From: Phaseolus vulgaris
Taxonomy: Eukaryota; Streptophyta; Magnoliopsida; Fabales; Fabaceae
Direction: 5' to 3'
Assembly: GCF_000499845.2 (NCBI RefSeq)
Contig: NC_023751.2
Span: 33,788,309 to 33,852,308, forward strand
Length of the DNA: 64,000 nt
A program made the position numbers and the translations under genes. The notes under the pieces are model-generated. The model worked only from the letters and a program-made list of their open reading frames with translations, was not told the origin of the DNA and did no database searches. Below, piece by piece: positions 1 to 10,854 of this stretch (positions are counted from its first letter, which is position 1; each line of letters opens with the position of its first letter).

Positions 1-1022
1 CAACATACCATTCTTCATTGAAACTTTAGACGAATTACCTACGAGACAAATTAAATCTTTAATTACTAAAATAGCCCTAGAAACCTCAATCTTATCCTGA
101 AATCTAGCATAATTCCTCATAGGCCATATCATCCAAATAGAAAAAGTTATCACAACAAACTTAATCAATTTAACCAAAGGACTACCCCCACTCTTAATAA
201 AAGAAAGAAGATCATCCTTATTAGAGAAATGAGAAATAAGAAAAATCTATTGAACCCAACTCCAAATATGCAAGGCATTAGAACATTAAAAAAATAAATG
301 TTGAATAGATTTCTCACGCTTTTCACAAAGCGTACACATATAACATATATGCAAACCTTTATTATGAATATGTTGATCTGTAGGAAGCCGTCCATGGAAA
401 ACTTTTCAAAGTACTAGAGTTTTGGAAGGCAGAATAGATGAGGACCAAATGAATTTACCCCAACCACAGGGAACTCCTGGTTCTAAGAAAAAAGTCTTAT
501 CCGATTTAAGAGAGAAACGACCAGACTCATCTAGAATCCAATTAGGAATATCTTGTTCCTCCCTGACTGTGATATGCTTAAAATAATGAGGCATCTGCTG
601 TAAAGATAAGAGAATATTCCAATCACAACCTGTCCAAAACTGAGAGACTGTATCCAAAATGCTAACACCATCAGATAACCCTACAATATTTGCTAAAGAA
701 GTAGAGAACACCATTTATCATTCCATAAATTAATAAAAGAACATGTACCAAAAGTTCAAGAAGTATAGTCAAGTACAGTAGAATAAAACTGCTTAATTTC
801 AAGCCAAATAGATGATGATTTATAGACCATTCTAAACTCGTATTTTGATTTAAGAATCCTAACTCTATACCTTCCCATTGTTTGAAAAGAAAAATGAAAT
901 CTACTTTATAAATTTTTAATAAGTTTATTCTAAAATTAATAAGATGTGAGAGAGAAATATAGAAAGAAATAGCCGTACGAGGGACAAATACCGGACATTT
1001 ATGACGTTGTTCGACCCAAATT
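1..1022 (-). mobile_element. LINE non-LTR retrotransposon fragment (copy A), zf-RVT region
   Basis: The minus strand here encodes broken pieces of a plant LINE polyprotein. The clearest is a zf-RVT type zinc-binding segment at about 406-714, with the motifs WILDESGRFSLKS and PCGWGKFIWSS; it normally lies between reverse transcriptase and RNase H. The DNA aligns closely with 51817-52670 of the long LINE copy in this window, so both belong to one family. Homology runs from the left window edge to about 875. The sequence then switches to unrelated DNA, so this copy is truncated or rearranged at its 5' side, and its 3' part lies outside the window. Stops and frameshifts split the frame, so it is not functional. 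Confidence 0.85.
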
Positions 1023-1228
1023 GATTTATAGACCATTCTAAACTCGTATTTTGATTTAAGAATCCTAACTCTATACCTTCCCATTGTTTGAAAAGAAAAA
1101 TGAAATCTACTTTTTAAATTTTTAATAAGTTTATTCTAAAATGAATAAGATGTGAGAGAGAAATACAGAAAGAAATAGCCGTACGAGGGACAAATACCGG
1201 ACATTTATGACGTTGTTCGACCCAAAGA
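817..1228. repeat. 206-bp near-perfect tandem duplication
   Basis: Two adjacent units, about 817-1022 and 1023-1228, both start GATTTATAGACCATTC and end near GTTCGACCCAAA. I count about three substitutions between them, so the duplication is recent. Each unit spans the junction between LINE copy A and non-LINE DNA. Confidence 0.92.
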
Positions 1229-1979
1229 TGATGAATCTACGTCGTCTACCCGAAATAAGATACCTAAACAATTGCACTTCCCATGGCCAACTAACTACAC
1301 TTTCCATCCATTACAAATTCCGTGTGTAGATTTTCTCGTATACGTATTTTTAGGAAATAAAATAAGTTTTTCATTAAAATATAAATTTACTTTTTATTTA
1401 ATTTTAGTTCTTTAGTTTTAAAATTTTAATCTTCACATTTTAAAATGTTAGCGGTTTTGATTATTAGCCGAAGATCCATCCAATTGTGGAATTTTGAGTG
1501 TGACTCTATCAATCATTAACAATGTTGGATTATAATTGAAGGCATATACCTAATGTAGCTACTTAAGTCTCTTTATTGATGAAAGTTAGGTTAAGATCAC
1601 CCCTTTTATGACTAACTATTTGAAGTTAAAATTACAATAACAACAAAATATGTTTGAAACAAACTTCATATCGTATGAAGTTTGATAGTGAATCACAAAT
1701 GAAGAGTAAGTTAAACTAATTGGTTGTTAAAACTATTTAAATCATGTTTAAAACATATATGATAAGTTAAATGAACTCTTAAAATTGTACTAGATAATTA
1801 AATTCGTTATTGAAGTGAGTAAAATATTAAAATAATTTGTGAAATTATAAGAATAGACTAAATTGGGTTTTAAAATTAAAAATATTATGGCGTTATTCTT
1901 TCATTTCAAATTTTTGGTAAATTTTCTTCCACCTAAATATATTTCCACTCACCTCCGTAATAATTGTAATTTTAACTTT
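1229..1979. other. AT-rich intergenic DNA, no gene seen
   Basis: No coding frame, RNA gene or clear repeat boundary could be supported. The sequence is A/T-rich with many stops in all frames. Confidence 0.6.
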
Positions 1980-2445
1980 TAAAAAAAATAAAAAATAATC
2001 TTAAATGAAGCATAATCTTAATTTTTAAAATAACCTCGGTTGCACCTGTACTCAATACCTCACTTCCAATCATAACACTTTTTTTTCTTCGATCTCAGTG
2101 TTTGAGAGAACTGTTCCATCATTTGAGTGTGTGAGAGGGTTGACGAGAACATTTCTTATATTCGACATTTCTCGTGTGAAGATAATTATTTTTTAAGTTT
2201 TGTATTCCATTTTTACACCTTATTAATTTTTTTTTTAATTTGGTGATTTAAAAAAATAAAAAATAAATAAATAAAAACACCATCATCACCAATAAAAACA
2301 GTACAAAAATCCTCACCCACCAAAATTCAACCCTAATCATCACAAATAACTATCACCACTACACTAAGATATTATTGAAATTAAAAAAAAAAAAACATGG
2401 AGATGCAGAAAAATTTATGGAGGTACTAGCCGAATTTGCCCAAAT
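1980..2445 (+). repeat. Interspersed repeat family R, copy 1
   Basis: This segment includes AAATGAAGCATAATCTTAAT, TTTGAGAGAACTGTTCCATC and a run of CACC-rich sequence near 2278-2370. It resembles the reverse complement of 17590-18060 and of 45685-46160, with a similar order of sub-blocks but many substitutions. No transposase frame is visible, so it is probably a decayed non-autonomous element. Its ends are approximate and I could not define terminal inverted repeats. Confidence 0.55.
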
Positions 2446-3857
2446 TCTTTTGCAAACCATACTCTTAGTATTTTTTTTTTCGCCTATTTCAAATTTGGTA
2501 TGTTATCTCTAAATTAGGTGGCTCGGCCCCACTCTCGGCCCATTAGTCCGTTGAGATGGACCAATAGGGCAAATTATTTTTTCTTAGACTTACACTAATT
2601 TTAAAAGAAACATTAAAATTAAATAAATGCTGGGAAAATATTTAGGTTAGAAAATGATCGGTCCAATATGAACCATTTATTTATTAAACAGGGTTAAATT
2701 TATGTCATTCTTTTCATACCATGATTTTAATCCAATTCAATCTAGCTCATTGGACTATTGAAATTAGATTAATCTTGATAACCCTAACTTAATTACCAAA
2801 TAAAGTAAAGATAGTTAGAAATTGATTACGGGTACGAGTATTACTTTAATAACTAAATTAATTAAATTTTTCAGCTCGTGGGAATAAATTAAATTGTTTC
2901 ATATTTTACTCGATTACATTGCTTGACTTTGTATCTATAATAATTATAATAATTGAGGTTGATGTTATAGGAATCTTTTACAAGTGTGTGAATTGGAGCA
3001 GGTGTGTCTCCTCATACAACACCTTCTTCAATACCCTTCAAATTAAATTTCTACGGTCTTGGGCCATTTGAATAAGAAGCCCACTTATATTATTAAATTC
3101 TATTTTTCATTTGGTATGAATAAATGCTTTATTAATAGGAAATATTCCATTTGTATCGGTCGGTTGATAATATATATGACAATACTATATATAAAATTTC
3201 TTATATTTTTTTTATCATGAGGGAAATTCTTTAGGACATTTCTACTACAAGCAATCCATGAGTTACTTCATATGTTGGGAAATATAACTTGTAGATTTTG
3301 TTGTTATATCATTATTAAACAAATAAGAGTGTAAATAAATTTAAGAAATCACAAAAAGACTAATTATCAAATGTAAGTTTTTTATCACTTTATTCTTCGA
3401 AGTTCTACAATTTTCATTATAATACTATGTATATAAATTTAAATATTGTTGTTTATAGGATATGTTAGTTGAAAAAATCCATATAGAACTTTTATCTTCC
3501 ATCAAGATATATTGATAATGAGTATTGGCATGGCACATCATCATGTGTATTTTATTCATTTTGGTCTAGATATGCAAAAAAATCTTTGAAACAACTTCTC
3601 ATCCTAGCTTCAAAGGATTTGTGGGTCAAAAAATAATGGATCAACTATTTAAGATTTTAATATAGAGGTTGACATCACAAATAATGAATATATAAAAGTA
3701 CAAGTTATTGATGAGATGGGGCGTGAGTTTGATTTTCTAACAACCTAATCTAATTGAGGAACCTCTAACTTAACACATGGTGATATTAGCACAAAAGATA
3801 ATTTTGTTGTTATTGATGACTTTTTTTTATCGAGAAAAAATGAATGATTTTTTTTTT
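2446..3857. other. Intergenic DNA with a possible decayed coding relic
   Basis: No intact gene is seen. Short protein-like stretches appear on the plus strand at about 3490-3560 (reads like LPSRYIDNEYWHG) and 3690-3740 (reads like VQVIDEMGREFDFLT). They are separated by stops and I cannot assign them to a family. They may be remains of a transposon into which LINE copy B later inserted. Confidence 0.4.
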
Positions 3858-4622
3858 TATAAAAAGTTTTTATGATAGGCATCATTATGCAACTTGACAT
3901 CTTAGGCTGACACCTTAAGTAACAACAATCATCTGTCATCACATGAAAAAAATATTATTTAAAAAAAAAGAAATATGGGAAGACTAGAACAAAACTCATA
4001 TGTTAACAAAAACGATAAATAGGTAGACTATACCTATTCATAAAGAATTCGAAGAACATACTAGATGGAAGTCTATTATACCAATGAAATGATTATCTAT
4101 GAATAAATCCTAAATTAGCCAACTTATCAGCACATACATTGCCTTCACGAAAAATATAAGTAACCCTAAACCTGATTGTCCCACAGAAATTAAGACAAGC
4201 ATTTCATCGATTACGAAGCATCCATGGAACATTAGTCCTGGCAATAAACGCAACAGAAACCAAGGCAGAATCACATTCAAGCCAAACATTAGTAAGTCCC
4301 ATCTTTTGAGCTTCCTCCATAGCATGTATAACTCCATAAAACTCAACAATCAAAGTAGTTTGAACCTCAAGAAACGCTGAAAAAGCACCAATAAATTCTC
4401 CCATACTCCCACGAAAAATACCTCCACAAGTAGCAAGACCAGGATATCCCTAGCAGCCCCATTAGTGTTAATTTTAACACAGCCTGGTGAAGGAAATTCT
4501 CATCTAACAGGAAGAGGACGAAGAACTTTACCTAAAAAAACTTAATACCAAAAAACTTAATCACATTGAAATCCAACATATCATTCTTCATTGAAGCTTT
4601 AGATGAATTTCCCACTAGACAA
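3858..4622 (-). mobile_element. LINE fragment (copy B), RNase H region and 3' UTR
   Basis: The minus strand encodes an RNase H-like domain at about 4110-4404. Its features are EFYGVIHAMEEA, with a central Glu, then WLECDSALVSV, with a central Asp, and a distal GNVCADKLANLG-like Asp segment in a shifted frame. This domain is usual at the C terminus of plant LINE ORF2. Downstream on the same strand, about 3858-4080 matches the 3' UTR of the long LINE copy (51100-51310). The copy is 5'-truncated near 4622, where homology to the long copy stops. It is a dead-on-arrival type insertion. Confidence 0.85.
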
Positions 4623-4833
4623 AAAACAAATGAATTAATATGAGATATTTCAGGGATACCTCAACCCTTATACAAAACATTGGTTGAGATATTCAATCTC
4701 GAACCACCTAGCCGTAATAGAATCAAAGAGACAGACTCATTAGACCGGACCTCCCAATCTCTTAGAACCTTTGACCGACTTCATGCAAATCAAAGGCTCT
4801 AGGCACCAATTTGAATACGAAAAACTAATAAAG

Positions 4834-4835
<2 letters not shown>

Positions 4836-4868
<33 letters not shown>
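4836..4868. repeat. (TA)n microsatellite
   Basis: An uninterrupted AT dinucleotide run of about 33 bp is visible. Confidence 0.95.
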
Positions 4869-4871
<3 letters not shown>

Positions 4872-6282
4872 CTCATATCAGTGTAAGTTATTTGTTGGAG
4901 ATGTTTCTCCTTATCTAGTGGTAATTGGAAAAATGTATCCAAAAGAACAACAATAAATATGATCATTCAAAATGACTTGATAAAGTTGTAGTTGAAGAAG
5001 TTAGATATGTAACTGCTCTAATTCTTGTTCCTACAATAGAAGCTCAATTAGTAAAAGAGTTACTTGAAATATTCATTCATGATGTACACACTTAATTAAG
5101 ATTATTTCAAAGAAAAAAAATAGGTATATGCTACTAAAGTTTCAATTAAAGATTTATTTAGATTGTTTCATAATATCAATTTTGTTTCTTACTATGTTAC
5201 GCAAGATACTAGGAGACAAAAAAAAAATAATTGTATTTGATGTTATCACTTAGCTAAAAAAATAAATTAATTTATCTTAGAAGTTGGCTATGGTTTCAAT
5301 GTCTTGTTTGATGCATTTTGTTTTCTACTTTGATATGAACAATATTTGACATTGACAATAATAATATATTATTGTATATAAACATGTGTAATATCTTTAA
5401 AATCAGTTAAGTTAATAAGATGTTAAACATTGTAGTTATACAAATGATTTATGGAAGTATATTCTAACTAGGAATGATAATGTGGGATAGGCCATACACG
5501 CTGGCCCGTAACCCGCTATCAAAAAGTGCGGAACAAACTCATTAATCTACTTCAGTGATCCGTTTAGATCCATTCCACATAATTCGCACGAGCCAACAGT
5601 GTGATGAAAATTAATTTTAACCATCATTTATTTTATATTTTATGATAGAAGTTTTATTTTATACTCCAATATATCTCTTACTTTTTAAAAAGTGTTAAAT
5701 TATGTTATCTTATTGGTGGATATGTAGTGGGATTTGTTTTTTCCTATTTTTGAGCTCTGGTTATTTTTATTATATTCTTATGTATATTATTTAATAATTT
5801 AGAGTCTTTTGTTTGGACGCCTAGAAAGTTCTGGAACATAATATCATATGTGGGTTATAGAATTGGATCATCTAATTCAAATAGATTGAGTTAAATTTAA
5901 CTTAATTCACTCTAACTTTTTCACTTATCTATTGAGTAACCGTTATATACGTTAATTTTTAAATCAAGTCAACATAATCAAAATTTTATAAAAGTATTTA
6001 GTATTCGATAATTTAGCTATTTCTTATTTTAATTTTTTTTTAGTTTTAATTCTTACTTTATATTTTTAATTTTGTTTGCTTTTATTTATAAATTAATATA
6101 TAATTACATTTTTAAATAAACTCTAAAATATCTAAACAATTGAAAATTATACTAAAAAAGGCATTTTAAAAACTTATGATCCGGTTCACTTAACTTCGTC
6201 CAGCCCAATTAAATGACATATTTTAAATATGTTGTATCTTTTAAATCTCGGATGTAGATTTAAAAATCTATTTTACAATAGT

Positions 6283-6309
6283 TATATATATATATATATA
6301 TATATATAT
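6283..6309. repeat. (TA)n microsatellite
   Basis: An uninterrupted TA run of about 27 bp is visible. Confidence 0.93.
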
Positions 6310-6889
6310 TCTTTTTAGAGATGAAAGTTTAAAAGACTAACAATAATATTAGAATAATCAAATAAAAAGTGTGAGATAATATTTTTGAGATTTGTTAAAA
6401 TTATATTATTCATTTCATATAGTAAAATATGTCTTTATGAGATTATTTTACTATTTTTTATACTATGCTTAAACTTTTAAATATTTGCAAGATTTTGTAT
6501 TGTTTCACTATAAATTTTTAGGACTTCCTTGAAATTAAGGTTGGAGATTATTTTTCATTTATCAAAAGCTTAAAGTAAGTCAAGTGAAGGTTGTAGAGAA
6601 ATTTTCACTTATTATTTAATATGAGTGGATAAAGTTTACACTCTTATTATTTGATATCATTAAAGTTGATTATAAAGGGTGAATTTCACATTTCCATATC
6701 ATAGGTTGATTCTCACTCTATTTTCACTTCATCCTTCTTTAAAACATGCAAGCAACATACAATCTTAGTTTACTTTGATACTTCAAACAATTTTTTAACA
6801 ATTCTCAATCATACTTGAAATATAGTTAATTTCGGATCAACGTGTGTAAGATTTACATCTTCATATCAATTTTGTGTTTTGAGCACTTA

Positions 6890-7325
6890 TAATACAAAAA
6901 AATTAAATAAGGTAAAATTAATTATTTACTATATTAACTAAATTAGATACTGCTTTAGAGACTAAAAAATTATTCGTATCTAAAGTGGTTTCTATTATTA
7001 ATAAAAATTTATAAAATGGATTTCAAATTAATATCTAAATTAGCTACCAAATTTTAACTATTAATATTTTAGATTCTAACTTAGTCTCTAAAAGACTAAT
7101 AGAGACAAATTTAGAATATAAAGCAGTAAGTAGTTAAAACATTGGTAGTTAATAGTTAGATACCAATTTATAAACTATTTTATAATTTTTTTATTAATAA
7201 TAGAAACTACTTTAAATACGAATAATTTTTTTAGTTTATAAAATGGTCTCTAATTTAGTCAAATAGTAACTAATTATTTTGATATCTAAAGTTAGTTTCT
7301 ATTCAATAATTTTCTTATAGTATCA
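6890..7325. mobile_element. Foldback MITE, near full-length copy 1
   Basis: The two halves of this block are imperfect inverted repeats of one another. The left half contains CTAAAGTGGTTTCTATTATT and TTAGTCTCTAAAAGACTAAT. The right half contains the complementary AATAATAGAAACTACTTTA, and GAAAATTATTG-type ends recur in inverted form. There is no coding capacity. Related copies or parts lie at 49655-49950, 50540-50780, 50790-51095 plus 55395-55460, 57895-58320 and 59095-59255. The long palindrome and high copy number fit a MITE. The superfamily is not certain; ends like ACTATAAGAAAATTATT could fit a CACTA or Mutator-type family. Confidence 0.75.
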
Positions 7326-9975
7326 ACATTATTTCATGCATATAAGTATGTGGATTCCTTTAAATTTGAATTAATATATTTTCACTCCAAAGTGAGAAAT
7401 GTAATTATTTTCAATCTTGGCCTTAGCATGAGAGATAACAATAAATGTTAACTTTGAGATTAAACATCCACAAATCTTTGTTGGGGATATTTGAATTTCC
7501 ATTTTACTTTCTAACTAACCCATTGCAAGAGGAGTACTTAGGTCTAGAAACATATATGTTGTCATCAACCATGACAACATTCTTACATTTTCAAATTGCT
7601 TTATTAACAAGTTGATGCCTTAATTTTCTTTGGGATAAACAATTTTGGACACATTTTAAGATTTGTTACTAATCAATTTTGGGATAAGCAAATCATTATA
7701 ATCACTTAACCAATTTATTCATCATTTACTACCATATAAGACACTTTATGTCTATTACATTATATTTAACTTTCGTTTTATGTTGTTAAGACATATACAA
7801 TTTGATAGGTGGATAAATGATCTATTATGGAGAATTTAATCCTCCTTAATCAATATAGTCTTGTCATGACAACTCTTGGTTTTGATAATAATAAGTAGTA
7901 CTAAGTTTTTGTAAGCTAATCATATATTTTTTAAGCGTGTATCAAGAAAAAAAATTATTGGATTTTGGAAAAAGTAAAATGTGTTGCACAAAGATATTTA
8001 GATGACTAAAATAAGAACCGTTTATATAATTTACAACATCTAAACAACAACTATCAAAATATGTCAAAAAGTAAATGTTGAACTCTAAATATTAAAGACA
8101 CATGTATAACACAAATTTATTTTGATAGACTATCTACTCTTCACCAAACTCAACTCATGGATTACCACGATGATTCTAACACGGTATAATAACTCATTAT
8201 GAGAATTTATCCTAATTGAATGTTGTTAGGACTATGAAAGGATGTTTAAAGAAAAAGTTGTGATGTGCATAAAAGTTGAATGCAATAGAAATTGTGTTAC
8301 CTAAAAGGCTAGAAACTTGAAGCACTAATGTAAGGACAAAAGATGTGCTTGCAAGCTCTACCTCTCTTATTGAAGATGTTTATAAATATATAAAATCTCT
8401 TTCGTGAAGAAAAAGACTAATGATTAGTAGTGACTCTAGGTGACTTTACATGAAATAAAGTTTTCAGTATGCAATAGTGTTAAATAAACAAAAATAAGAC
8501 AATTAAATATAAAACCAGAGTTAATGTGAATAATGGAAAAATAAATCTAACACACTATTCTTTTAATTAAATTAAAATATCTACAATTTTCAGCACGCAT
8601 TACATCTGCAATACGATCACAGCTGACCACAATCACAGAATCCATTACAACAATACGTCAATATCACATGTTGGCTATACGCGTCGTTTATGGCTTCCAA
8701 TTTTTCTTTTCTATTCCCTAAATTCAAATTGTAATGTAAAATGGATGAGAGTAATTATTGTACTTTTTGGCATATTCGCATATGATTAAGAATAATAATA
8801 AGGACACTATTTTTTTATCCACATACACTTTGACAATTACTTTTTATAATAAAATATTCTATTATAACAAAAAAAGAAAGAATATTATAATAAAATAGTT
8901 ATTGAAAAGGGAGTGTGAAGCTATCAGCCCTAATAATGAACCACAAACATAACACTTGGCCTTGGTCTTATACAACGACGTTTTTTTTATCGCATATGGT
9001 TATTAAACGACGTATAACCACAAAAAAATAATTTAGGAGAAAATGTGTTTCTATGCTCTTTAAAATTTTGAAAATACGTGAATTTAATTTATTTATTTTA
9101 TATTTAAACTTACGTTGATAACATAAGTTTAACCGTTACAAAATTAAATTTAAGAATAAAACCAAGTTTAACCTATAGTTTAGAGATCAAAATATATATT
9201 TTTTTCACCCCTTTTAAAACACATGGTCAACAAACCACTATGAGAATGACCAGTGAGGAACAGTACCTATTAGAAAGAGAAATTTAAAGGCTCAGAATGT
9301 ACACATTTTCTTGGCCATGTTGCATCCACATCTTCAATTACTCATATTTGCATAAAGAGAAGTAAATATAAAAAAAATAACTTTACAATTTGCATATAGT
9401 TTCGTTACAAAGAAAAAGTGGTAATCTGTTTACAATACACCAGATTATAATTAGATAAGAGAAATAATTTTGTAGTAAATTTAAATTTACATTAACCAAA
9501 TTTATAAACTGATATATTTTAACGTGCAATTGTATAAAATAAGTAGTTTTTTTTCTTATCGACAATAAAAAATAAATAAATATGAACCATTTCAGGGTCC
9601 AACCCTTCTCCAAACATAAAATACCTAAGACACTCAACACTGACGCCTAGAATTACAAAACAATCCTAACTCAATCCAAACAATCTGAGCTAAAAAATAA
9701 TTCAAGAAATCATCGTGATACAGACCAAAGGTTCGGTACACCACTCTGGAAAAAGAGAACAAACAAACCAGAGAGAGGTTTTGACGTAATCCAAGACCAA
9801 ATCTTCACTTGAACTAAGACAACCACTTCTAAATTACTGCAGTCCAAATCACTCTCCACATTTAGACTCCCCACATCTCATTTACTAAAGCCGACGCATT
9901 ACATAATCTCTAAATTGAGAAAAGTAGTAAAAAAATAAGTGTAGTCACAAATGTGGAACAACAACATTAATATTT
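7326..9975. other. AT-rich intergenic DNA, no gene seen
   Basis: No supported coding exon, tRNA or repeat boundary was found. The segment from about 9590 to 9900 is less AT-rich and lies beyond the 3' end of the 10105-10668 gene; it could be extended UTR or old retroelement, but nothing in it is recognisable. Confidence 0.5.
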
Positions 9976-9981
9976 TTTATT
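9976..9981 (-). promoter_or_regulatory. Candidate polyadenylation signal AATAAA
   Basis: AATAAA reads on the minus strand about 125 nt past the stop codon of the 10105-10668 gene. Position and orientation suit a 3' UTR signal; cleavage was not tested. Confidence 0.4.
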
Positions 9982-10104
9982 GCCCTAATTTTATAATTTC
10001 ATGAACAAAATTTTCAATACAAAATTACCATACGTACATACATTCTCAAATCTCGATAATATTTGAGGAAGAGGAAAATCCAACCCAAGAATTCACGACA
10101 TAAC

Positions 10105-10668
10105 CTAAATCTTACAACGATTTCTATTTTTGTGACATTTATACATGGCGGAAGAAGCTGTTAACCCACCGTCCCATAATCTTACAACGCTGCCGTTAAG
10201 CACCGTCACGTCCTGCCGCGTGTACCACCCGTTTTCACTCTCCCCGTTTCTCAACCGTAACAGCCTCTCCCACCTCTCCCACCACTCCGTTTGGGAGCCC
10301 TCGCTCTCTTCCCAAGCCGTCGCGAACCCCTCGTTCTCGATCTCACACGAGCATTGCACGTGCTCCTCGTAATACACCGTGAACTTCCCCTTCCTCACGC
10401 CGTCAACGTCCTCCTCCGCGCCGCCGTTAGCATTAACCGCTTCTCGCGTTGGCTCCGTCTTCTCCTGGCTTGGTGTCAACGGTTCGGGCCCGGCGGTGGG
10501 TTGGGCCTCGGGGTTGGGCTTGGGGCAGCCCGCGGATCGGATCTTCCAGAAGCTGAGTGCGGCGGTGAGAAGAGCGAGGCAGGCCCATAAGTTGTTGAGG
10601 GCAGTGAGCAAACCGAAGCTCAGGTAGTTGAAGGCTAGAGCTTCGACGTTAGAATCCAACACGTTCAT
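10105..10668 (-). CDS. Plant membrane-anchored protein of unknown function, 187 aa
   Basis: This is one uninterrupted frame of 188 codons. I do not recognise a named family. Residues about 16-43 form a hydrophobic segment (LLTALNNLWACLALLTAA), a likely membrane anchor, preceded by a short N terminus. Residues about 48-95 are a Pro/Glu/Gly-rich acidic linker. The remainder is a compact region rich in Trp, Tyr and Glu with KFTVYYEEHVQCSCEIE, TEWWERWERLL and NGWYTRQDVTVLNG, which looks folded and selected. GC content is far above the flanks, as expected for a real intronless gene. A TATA-like element and a CT-rich leader precede the ATG on the minus strand. Overlapping plus-strand frames are shadows. 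It could be one exon of a longer gene, but the frame closes cleanly. Confidence 0.8.
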   Translation of the reverse strand: MNVLDSNVEALAFNYLSFGLLTALNNLWACLALLTAALSFWKIRSAGCPKPNPEAQPTAGPEPLTPSQEKTEPTREAVNANGGAEEDVDGVRKGKFTVYYEEHVQCSCEIENEGFATAWEESEGSQTEWWERWERLLRLRNGESENGWYTRQDVTVLNGSVVRLWDGGLTASSAMYKCHKNRNRCKI

Positions 10669-10746
10669 GTTCTTATGCTCTCTCTTTCTCTGTGTGTACT
10701 ATTGGATTGAAGATTTGGTGGTGAGAGAGAGAGAAAATGGAAGGAA

Positions 10747-10754
10747 GATATAAG
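10747..10754 (-). promoter_or_regulatory. TATA box of the 10105-10668 gene
   Basis: CTTATATC reads on the minus strand about 80 nt upstream of the ATG. It is followed by a CT-rich leader with (CT)n, a common plant core promoter layout. It is a prediction from sequence only. Confidence 0.5.
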
Positions 10755-10854
10755 GAACAAGGAAGAGACAGAGCAGTGTGGGATCTCTAATAAGATGCCA
10801 GAATCGTGACCGAAGATGCTACTCACACTGTACGCTGTCAACACAAACATTAAA

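Larger units (their letters stand above)
4623..6889. other. Intergenic DNA, no gene seen
   Basis: About 4650-4800 resembles a LINE/retroelement tail, with GGGATACCTCAACCCTTATA; a similar phrase recurs at 61858. A block near 5480-5600 has the GGCCCGTAACCCGC style of a common plant repeat. The remainder is AT-rich with no supported gene. Confidence 0.45.

Noticed and set aside
4771..4956. A 61-codon frame containing a poly-Tyr/Ile run
   Set aside because: The run is a translation of the TA microsatellite; the frame is not gene-like.
10145..10627. Plus-strand frames of 75-99 codons overlapping the 10105-10668 gene
   Set aside because: They are shadows of a GC-rich minus-strand gene and have no domain or promoter of their own.
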